Shown in pieces: positions 1 to 5,647 of a stretch of 11,024 nt of DNA. Origin of the DNA: CAYVBJ01 sp964415185. Lineage in GTDB: Bacteria; Bacteroidota; Rhodothermia; Balneolales; Balneolaceae. Position 1 is the first letter of the stretch. Each line of letters starts with the position of its first letter. The translations under genes were made by a program, and so were the position numbers. The notes below the pieces were generated by a model, which was not told the origin of the DNA, did no database searches, and worked only from the letters and a program-made list of their open reading frames with translations. The DNA lies in assembly GCA_964415185.1 (NCBI GenBank), contig CAYPZI010000098.1, positions 1 to 11,024 of the forward strand, in the 5' to 3' direction.

Positions 1-1106
1 GGCTGAACAGGGAAGCCGAAAAAAAACTGTCCCGGTATCGGCATGTAACAAAGCAGTTGCCGGAGGCGTGGTATAAGATGATCCTGTCTCAATATATTGC
101 TCACAGGGTGTTCCGGGAAGGAGGATTGATCAAAAAGTACATAAATCATTCCGGCCTGAGCCACCTTACGGAGCAGGAGATGGATTTTCTTGAGTTTCAA
201 AAACAGCATCCCTGGCGGTTCAGTTTTGCGGAAATTACCGGCCGTCCGGAGCGGGATTTTTTTGAGATGCACGATGTGTTTACGGACGAACCCTATCTCA
301 TCTATTCGCCCGGCATGTCGGATATTAAACTGGCGCAAAACCCTTTGCTCTGGTTCAACCTTCTCGCGTACAACGGAGAGTGTTTTCAAACATACGGGCC
401 CATCACCGGTTACCCGGCTTTTGAACCGGAAGATATTATGTTCTTTGCTACAGAACTGAACCGCGGGCATTGGTTTGAAAACGACAGCGAACTGATGGAA
501 AACGTGGAACAGAACCCGGTTCCGTACATGCTTTTGTATTCCGGGTCAACATCACCGCTAACGTTTCATAAAGATGACCAGATCGTTCATGTGCTGGCTG
601 AATATATTGACGATTCTTTTGATACGGATGTGTTCGGCAGTAAGTTTACCAAAGAATACAGCCAGAAGGTGTATAAGCTCTCACCGGCCGGGTGGGACAA
701 GTTCCCGCACTATTCCTCAGTCTATTATGATGAAAAAGAAGAGTTGCTGACGCTATATTCCATGACAGACCGCGGCTTCCGGGAGCTGGTTGACCGGCTG
801 AACGACTGCGGCTACAGTCTCTCTTATGAACCGGATGTCCGGGTAAATATGTTGATGGTTGAAACGGCAAAAGATATTCTGGAAAAAGAAATCGAGATAA
901 ACGAATATGAAAAGCTATTCAGCATTAACAAGCAGAAAAGTGACAGTGAACCGATGAAAAACATAAATGCCATGCTTGCCGAATTGGTTCCATATATCAA
1001 TGCGGGGAAAAAACCGGACCTGGAAGCACTGGCCTCCCGGTATGGCGTGGAACCCGAAACGGTAAGAGAGATCTATAAACAGGTAAGCGGAAAGATAGGG
1101 GGCTAA
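1..1106 (+). CDS. Hypothetical protein, 5'-truncated by window edge
   Basis: I do not recognise this family. The reading frame is open from the left edge (first full codon at base 3, reading LNREAEKKLSRYRHVTKQ), so the gene begins outside the window; the TTG at 57 is only an internal codon and the first ATG in frame is at 78. About 368 residues are visible. The protein looks soluble, with no signal peptide or membrane segment in the visible part. It is rich in aromatic and acidic residues, with stretches such as HPWRFSF, EPYLIYSPG and NRGHWFEND. The last 45 residues (about 305-349 counted from the TTG) are helical and end in LEALASRYGVEPETVREIYKQ, which resembles a small helix-turn-helix. It ends 10 bases before the next gene on the same strand, so the two are probably co-transcribed. 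Coding status is secure; function is unknown. Confidence 0.85.
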   Translation, partial: LNREAEKKLSRYRHVTKQLPEAWYKMILSQYIAHRVFREGGLIKKYINHSGLSHLTEQEMDFLEFQKQHPWRFSFAEITGRPERDFFEMHDVFTDEPYLIYSPGMSDIKLAQNPLLWFNLLAYNGECFQTYGPITGYPAFEPEDIMFFATELNRGHWFENDSELMENVEQNPVPYMLLYSGSTSPLTFHKDDQIVHVLAEYIDDSFDTDVFGSKFTKEYSQKVYKLSPAGWDKFPHYSSVYYDEKEELLTLYSMTDRGFRELVDRLNDCGYSLSYEPDVRVNMLMVETAKDILEKEIEINEYEKLFSINKQKSDSEPMKNINAMLAELVPYINAGKKPDLEALASRYGVEPETVREIYKQVSGKIGG

Positions 1107-1116
1107 AAGTAGTAAC

Positions 1117-2469
1117 ATGTCTGCAACCGAAACATTTGTCAATCTTTCCAAATATCCTGATCCCGATTCCGACGAGTTTTTCTCTCTTTCATTAGATGAG
1201 CAAATCAGACTTGAGGATTACCATGCTTTTACCCGGGAAGCTACGGCAGTAAAACCGGGTACCAGGGTGATATCCTGCCTCTGGTGTGAGGAAGAAGATG
1301 AGCGGGGAGATCTTTGTGAAGGGCATATTGAAGTTGTAAGGATTGAACAGCCCGGCGAGATTCGATGGAAATGCCGGCGATGTGGACAACATGGAAAAAT
1401 CACCGGATTTGAAAACGGGCCGGGTGACTTGAGCGATCTTACCGAAGAAGAAGCGAGTCAGATCATTGAAGATATGTATGGAACGCATGTGGATGAAGAG
1501 AGCAGGCTGGGCTTTGCAGATTTTCTTGATATTGATGGATTGATCGAAGAATTTGAAGAAGATGCAGACGCTTTTTTAAAATGGTTCATAAACCTCCCTC
1601 CGGAAGAGATCGAGAAATTTTTGGATGAAAAGGGGATCGATATCAATGAACCGGACGAGCCGTTTGAGAAACATGCAGGGGGACTGAACCCCAGCCAGCT
1701 TTATAACCTTTTGGCATGCAATTGGGAAAAAAACGATGGTCCGTTACGGTTAAACGGTAAACTGACTGCAAAGGATGTAAGTGGCTCGATTCTGTTTCAT
1801 AATGCCCGAACCATGCTGCTGAAAGCGCAAGAAGAAGATGGCCTTGGCCTTACCAAAACCGGGAACCTGCAACGCAAACCCATTTCCGAGCTGATGCCGG
1901 TTTGTATCTGGCCGGAGGGCTACCTTGAAGCCGTAAAACGGTATAACAAGGTGGTAAACGAACACGATATCTGGCTGCTTCACACCACCCGTATTATGCT
2001 GGAGATTGCAGGACTTCTGCGCAAATATAAAGGTAAACTGAAGGGGGTAAAAAAGCAGGCAGGCCTGTCACTCGGTTCCCGTTCAGGGGAGCTCTATCGC
2101 TACCTTTTTATCACCTATTTCAGAAAAATGAATATCTCTTATCTGACCAATAATATCTACGATTATCCCAACGTGCAGCAAAGTATTCCCTTTGCACTTT
2201 ACCGCCTGCGGCAACTGGCCGGAGACTGGGTTTCGATTAATGAAGTGACGGAGAAGATATTACTTCCACTCGCCTATGACGATATAGATATCCACACTAC
2301 ACTTTATTCTAAACCGGAATGGAATGTTTATAGCCTGATATTAAAACCGTTGGAACTGTTTGGCTTGATAGAAACCAGGAAAACAGACACTGAACCAAAA
2401 TGGTACTACGAGCCTGACCAATGCCGCAAAACCCCGCTTTTCGACAAATTTATCTCATTCCGGTTTTGA
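1117..2469 (+). CDS. Zinc-ribbon protein with pRiA4b ORF-3-like C-terminal region, function unknown
   Basis: This is a 450-residue cytosolic protein with no signal peptide. Residues 54-89 look like a zinc ribbon: C54-x2-C57 and C86-x2-C89, with an extra Cys at 67. Residues 100-185 are strongly acidic. From about 188 the pattern changes: a helical segment leads to LTKTGNLQRKPI (245-256), then NEHDIWLLHTTRIMLEIAGLL, then ELYRYLFITYFRKMN and a winged-helix-like end (WNVYSLILKPLELFGLIETR, 402-421). I associate this pattern with the C-terminal half of hypothetical proteins of the plasmid pRiA4b ORF-3 / SEC-C neighbourhood; that is recollection, not a search result. The ATG at 1117 follows the preceding stop by 10 bases, and the only purine-rich run (AGGGGG, 1096-1101) is rather far upstream. 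The zinc ribbon plus winged-helix-like end suggests nucleic-acid binding, but no function is known. It converges with arsM. Confidence 0.82.
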   Translation: MSATETFVNLSKYPDPDSDEFFSLSLDEQIRLEDYHAFTREATAVKPGTRVISCLWCEEEDERGDLCEGHIEVVRIEQPGEIRWKCRRCGQHGKITGFENGPGDLSDLTEEEASQIIEDMYGTHVDEESRLGFADFLDIDGLIEEFEEDADAFLKWFINLPPEEIEKFLDEKGIDINEPDEPFEKHAGGLNPSQLYNLLACNWEKNDGPLRLNGKLTAKDVSGSILFHNARTMLLKAQEEDGLGLTKTGNLQRKPISELMPVCIWPEGYLEAVKRYNKVVNEHDIWLLHTTRIMLEIAGLLRKYKGKLKGVKKQAGLSLGSRSGELYRYLFITYFRKMNISYLTNNIYDYPNVQQSIPFALYRLRQLAGDWVSINEVTEKILLPLAYDDIDIHTTLYSKPEWNVYSLILKPLELFGLIETRKTDTEPKWYYEPDQCRKTPLFDKFISFRF

Positions 2470-2495
2470 TCAGCCTTTGGAACATTTGATCAGCC
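2465..2495. repeat. Short direct repeat between convergent genes
   Basis: TTTGATCAGCC occurs at 2465-2475 and again at 2485-2495. The first copy overlaps the stop codon of the zinc-ribbon gene. The 35-base gap between the two convergent genes has no obvious hairpin with a T-tract in either direction. This may be chance or a small slippage duplication. Confidence 0.5.
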
Positions 2496-2504
2496 ATTTC
2501 CGGG

Positions 2505-3509
2505 TTAACAACATCCGCCTCCGTCATAAAACCACGTTGAGTCTGAAATAAAGATATCATCCCGCCCAAGTTCACCCAGGGCTTTTGCGGTTTTGTCACA
2601 CACGGAAAGCGGTTGGTTTTGTTTTAATAAATGCCCTTTTTCATCATCGAAATACTCATCCTCTCCGTAGTAGATCGCTGTTTTGCCTGTAAAAATACAG
2701 GGGCCGTCTTCAGGCATCGGGTCTTTTATTGCACAAACTTCAACACTTTCAATAAAGAGTAATTCACCGGTATCGTAATGAGCAGGATCCAGAACCCGGT
2801 ACGGGCGACGAGCTCTCACTTCAATCGTTCCAAATCCAATGCCGGCTAATAATTCCAGGTATTCACTCAGAGAGATTGCACCACTCAGGCACATCGCCCT
2901 TAATTTTTCATCGTTTCGAAGGTGATCGGGTACAGCTTGTTCACAAACAGGATCGGAAAGAACCAGCCGGCCGCGGGGCTTTAATACGCGATACATTTCC
3001 TGAAGAGCCTGTTTCAGTTCATTTTGTTTGAAAATGTTAAAGAGGCAATTTTGAGCTGCCACATCAATGGATTGATTTTCAATTGGCAGGGTAAGGGCAT
3101 CACCTTTTATCAAATGAACGTATTCCGATGAAAACCAATCATTGCATTTTTCTGCCTCAAGCAGATTATTACGGCAGCTCTCAAGCATTTCATCGACCCT
3201 ATCAATTCCTGTTATTGCGTTTTTTCGCCGTGAAAAATAGGCAAACTGGAGTAACTCCATCCCGCCTCCGGCGCCTACATATAACACGTCCGGATCGTTG
3301 GAAAGATCACGCGGATGAACCGTGCTGCCACAGCCGTAATTCATTCTTTGCATTTGAACGGGAATCGTCAGTCCGGGTAGTTCCCATATGGGTGTTGTGG
3401 TGCAACAAAGGCCCTCATCGGGTGTCAGGGCTGCCGACCTGTAGAAATTCTCTGATGTTTCAAGGTACGATTCCCGTTTTATCTGTATGTTTTCTTGTGC
3501 AATTTTCAT
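2505..3509 (-). CDS. arsM: Arsenite methyltransferase, arsenosugar type (ArsM)
   Basis: A SAM-dependent methyltransferase of 334 residues, predicted to methylate trivalent arsenic in the cytosol and supply the dimethylated product used by ArsS. The SAM-binding motif I is DVLYVGAGGGMELLQ (74-88), followed by the acidic GIDRVDEML (101-109) and GDALTLPI (136-143). Cysteines sit where ArsM enzymes have them: C35-C36, C60 in NYGCG, C155 in NCLFN and C207 in CLSGAIS. The spacing of 95 and 52 residues between the last three is close to that of known ArsM proteins. The protein ends in GGGCC, and the tail after about residue 265 carries further cysteines (C271, C304). The start codon lies 20 bases after the arsS stop, so the two are almost certainly co-transcribed. 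No clear ribosome binding site is visible. Family assignment is strong; the arsenosugar subtype rests on the arsS neighbour. Confidence 0.93.
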   Translation of the reverse strand: MKIAQENIQIKRESYLETSENFYRSAALTPDEGLCCTTTPIWELPGLTIPVQMQRMNYGCGSTVHPRDLSNDPDVLYVGAGGGMELLQFAYFSRRKNAITGIDRVDEMLESCRNNLLEAEKCNDWFSSEYVHLIKGDALTLPIENQSIDVAAQNCLFNIFKQNELKQALQEMYRVLKPRGRLVLSDPVCEQAVPDHLRNDEKLRAMCLSGAISLSEYLELLAGIGFGTIEVRARRPYRVLDPAHYDTGELLFIESVEVCAIKDPMPEDGPCIFTGKTAIYYGEDEYFDDEKGHLLKQNQPLSVCDKTAKALGELGRDDIFISDSTWFYDGGGCC

Positions 3510-3529
3510 TTTCGATAGTTTTTATTGGT

Positions 3530-4588
3530 TTAATCGTTAACCAGGGCACCCTGGCAACTTGATCCTGCTCCGGCGGTACAACCGTAGCAGTGTTGTCCGG
3601 TAACAATCACCCGGTTCATAAGGTCTTTATAACTGAATTCGCTAATATGTTGTGGTGCCTGGCCGGAGACTTTTAACTGAAGCATTTGGTTAAAATCACA
3701 ATCGTACAGATATCCGTCCCAGCTTACCGAGACCGTATTTCTGCACATTACTCCTTCGGCGGCTGCAGGGTTAAAGGCTACAGCCAGCTTCTCCATGTAC
3801 TCTTCATAACGTCCGGTAGCCAAAAGCAGGTCCAGAAACCGGCTGATGGGCAAATTCGTGATGGTATATAAATTGTGAAACTCAACATCGTACCTGTCCT
3901 TAAGGATGTGTTTATAATCCTGTTCAAGGCTTTTTTGCGGAGGAGGCAGACTGGGCCCGCCCGGGTTATAAACGAGATGCAATTGCAGGGCAGAGCCATC
4001 TTTACCATATCCAAGAGAATTCAGTACCTGCAGAGATTCGATGGATTTTTCGAAAACTCCCTTTCCTCTTTGTGAATCCGTATTTTCTTCCGTGTAACAG
4101 GGAAGGGATGCAATTACCTGTACCCCGTTTTCTTTGAAGAAAGATGGATAGGTGCGAAATTTTTGATTTGAAACAAGAATGGTAAGGTTGCTTCTGACGA
4201 TGATATCGACATTCCGTTTTCTTATCTCCGAAACAAACCATTTGAAATTCGGGTTTAATTCAGGGGCTCCGCCGGTTAGATCAACCGTATTTACTTTTGA
4301 CTGATCTATTGCATCCAGACAGAGCTGCATGGTTTCTTTAGTCATGATCTCCTTTCGGTCAGGGCCTGCATCTACATGACAGTGTTCACAGGTTAGATCA
4401 CACATATAACCTACATTGACCTGAAGAATTTCAATCTCAGTCGGTTTAAAGGGAACCATGTTCGATTCTCTCAATTTATCATAAAAGCATGGAGCCGGAG
4501 TTTCAGTTGTTTCAAGCGTTCGAACCTGCTCTTCTGCAACGGATAAATGACTACGTCTCCTTTTGAGGGTTTTCAATTTTACTGACAT
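3530..4588 (-). CDS. arsS: Arsenosugar biosynthesis radical SAM protein ArsS
   Basis: A 352-residue radical SAM enzyme. The iron-sulfur site is C63-x3-C67-x2-C70 (CDLTCEHC), followed by the SAM-contacting GGAPE (106-110). The C-terminal third is cysteine-rich: C282, C297, C334, C337 and C345, the last three in CYGCTAGAGSSC. This matches the radical SAM/Cys-rich family (TIGR04167) renamed ArsS. In characterised members the enzyme uses the 5'-deoxyadenosyl group of SAM to build a dimethylarsinoyl-deoxyadenosine precursor of arsenosugars. The N-terminal 45 residues are basic and less typical, but the ATG at 4588 is the natural start because a 177-base gap with dyad elements lies upstream. It sits between the DUF2064 gene and arsM on one strand. 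Identity is strong; substrate is inferred from the family. Confidence 0.93.
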   Translation of the reverse strand: MSVKLKTLKRRRSHLSVAEEQVRTLETTETPAPCFYDKLRESNMVPFKPTEIEILQVNVGYMCDLTCEHCHVDAGPDRKEIMTKETMQLCLDAIDQSKVNTVDLTGGAPELNPNFKWFVSEIRKRNVDIIVRSNLTILVSNQKFRTYPSFFKENGVQVIASLPCYTEENTDSQRGKGVFEKSIESLQVLNSLGYGKDGSALQLHLVYNPGGPSLPPPQKSLEQDYKHILKDRYDVEFHNLYTITNLPISRFLDLLLATGRYEEYMEKLAVAFNPAAAEGVMCRNTVSVSWDGYLYDCDFNQMLQLKVSGQAPQHISEFSYKDLMNRVIVTGQHCYGCTAGAGSSCQGALVND

Positions 4589-4616
4589 TCTGTGATACTC
4601 AATTTCAATTTTGATT

Positions 4617-4647
4617 AAAAAAAACTACCGGGTTACCGGTAATCCGG
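4617..4647 (-). terminator. Terminator-like hairpin with T8 tract in the arsS leader
   Basis: On the minus strand CCGGATTA (4647-4640) pairs with TAACCCGG (4635-4628) around a CCGG loop: 7 of 8 pairs with one A/C mismatch. It is followed by TAG and eight T (4624-4617). It lies 119 bases past the stop of the DUF2064 gene and 28 bases before the arsS start. It could terminate the DUF2064 transcript, or act as an attenuator in the arsS leader. A competing 6-bp stem, GTAATC (4657-4652) with GATTAC (4644-4639), would exclude it. This is seen by eye; no folding energy was calculated. Confidence 0.5.
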
Positions 4648-4652
4648 ATTCG

Positions 4653-4669
4653 ATTACACTCAGTGTAAT
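4653..4669. promoter_or_regulatory. Perfect 17-bp palindrome upstream of arsS (candidate operator)
   Basis: ATTACACTCAGTGTAAT has perfect 8-base arms around one central base. Its end is 64 bases upstream of the arsS start codon. Perfect odd-centred dyads of this size are typical of binding sites for dimeric repressors such as those of the ArsR/SmtB, MarR or GntR type, but I cannot name the factor and no regulator gene lies in the window. It could instead be the first hairpin of a leader attenuator together with the T8 hairpin downstream. Confidence 0.45.
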
Positions 4670-4670
4670 T

Positions 4671-4695
4671 TTGCCAGTGATAATTCAATTGGCAA
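4671..4695. promoter_or_regulatory. Spaced inverted repeat upstream of arsS
   Basis: TTGCCA (4671-4676) and TGGCAA (4690-4695) are perfect inverted 6-base arms separated by 13 bases, with an inner TGA-N4-TCA. The element abuts the 17-bp palindrome. On the minus strand its TTGCCA could double as a -35 box, but I find no convincing -10 at 16-18 bases. It may be a second operator half-site pair; chance cannot be excluded. Confidence 0.3.
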
Positions 4696-4765
4696 TCTTC
4701 AACATCTTTTGAAACAGATGCGGAGAAATGGATTTGATTTGAAGTGAAAAATCAGAGGATAGAGA

Positions 4766-5464
4766 TTAGAGAGGAGGGCCCCGCTGATTTAAATGACTGG
4801 AAGGGAGATAACCCGAACAGGGAACAAAGTAATTGGCAAAACCTGAAAAACAGCTTGCAATCAAACTTTTAAAGAATTGATAAATACCGGGCAACTGCTT
4901 CTTAAAGGATTTACCATGAAGAAAGAGTGATAAATCTGATTCGTCATCAATATCCTGTAATTCGGGAAGAATTTCTACATGTGACTTATCCGTCTTAAAG
5001 AGCTGAAGAAGCTGGTTGAATACAGATGAAGTTTGCCATTCAATATTTGCAAATTTCTCTCTGGAAAAAAACTTTTCATTGATACCGATAAGATAGGTTC
5101 CGCCATCTTTGGCAGGGCCAAGGACAGCACCATATTTTTCAAGATTCCGGGATGCATCCTGAAGGAGTTCACTATTTAATTCGGGACAATCATTACCTAC
5201 AGCGATAACATTTTCGAATCCTTTATGGTACAATTCCTGGAATGCCAGGGAAAGTTTTTCACCAAAGGTATTTCCCTCTTGATTTTCAGGCAAACAGACG
5301 TAAACGGGTATTCCGCTCTTTTCGGCTTCCTTAAATGTATGGCTAATCAGATATTGAAACGCAAGCCGGTTTTGATGTTTGCTGAATTCAGAATGGAGAA
5401 GCTTTTTTGAAGCCTCTTCTGCTGCATTCCTTGTAAATAAAAGAATTACCGTATTCGGATTCAT
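4766..5464 (-). CDS. DUF2064 glycosyltransferase-like protein (TIGR04282-related)
   Basis: A 232-residue cytosolic protein with a nucleotide-diphospho-sugar transferase (CofC-like) fold. Recognisable elements are GEKLSLAFQELYHKGFENVIAVGNDCPEL (68-96), GPAKDGGTYLIG (116-127), the WQTSSV segment (143-148) and DIDDESDL (171-178, the usual DIDxxxDL). NCBI lists relatives as TIGR04282 arsenosugar biosynthesis glycosyltransferases, and here it sits directly upstream of arsS-arsM, which supports a role in the sugar part of that pathway; substrate and product are unproven. Two oddities stand out. The N-terminal phosphate-binding motif normally read as GxxKTRL is replaced by EEASKKLL (16-23). Residues 190-232 form an extension rich in Phe, Ser and Gly that I cannot assign. 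Start is ATG at 5464, with AAGGA some 14 bases upstream as a weak ribosome binding site. Domain call is firm; pathway role is inferred. Confidence 0.8.
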   Translation of the reverse strand: MNPNTVILLFTRNAAEEASKKLLHSEFSKHQNRLAFQYLISHTFKEAEKSGIPVYVCLPENQEGNTFGEKLSLAFQELYHKGFENVIAVGNDCPELNSELLQDASRNLEKYGAVLGPAKDGGTYLIGINEKFFSREKFANIEWQTSSVFNQLLQLFKTDKSHVEILPELQDIDDESDLSLFLHGKSFKKQLPGIYQFFKSLIASCFSGFANYFVPCSGYLPSSHLNQRGPPL

Positions 5465-5647
5465 GTTTTGAAATTATCCTTACATAAAAATGTTCATCAT
5501 CCGAAGAAACTCATGAACCTGATTGAAAATAGAAGTTTTGATATGGTACACAAATCTTTTTTTCCAAGATTAATTTATAAAAATCACTATTTGCAAAGAC
5601 TAAAGAATCACATCTTTGTAAAAGATGCAGGTTTAAATTTCAGATGA
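5465..5647. other. Intergenic region between tricorn protease and DUF2064 genes
   Basis: This 183-base AT-rich gap separates two co-directional minus-strand genes. It holds a perfect small hairpin, CATCTTT (5611-5617) and AAAGATG (5621-5627) around GTA, located 20-36 bases past the protease stop. On the minus strand no T-run follows it directly, so it is a poor intrinsic terminator. TTGGAA about 100 bases upstream of the DUF2064 start, with TATCAA 18 bases later, is a possible sigma-70-like promoter, but weak. No small ORF is convincing. Confidence 0.4.

Noticed and set aside
3128..3562. Plus-strand 144-codon frame opposite arsM
   Set aside because: It lies antisense to a well-supported methyltransferase and runs into the arsS end; no family features.
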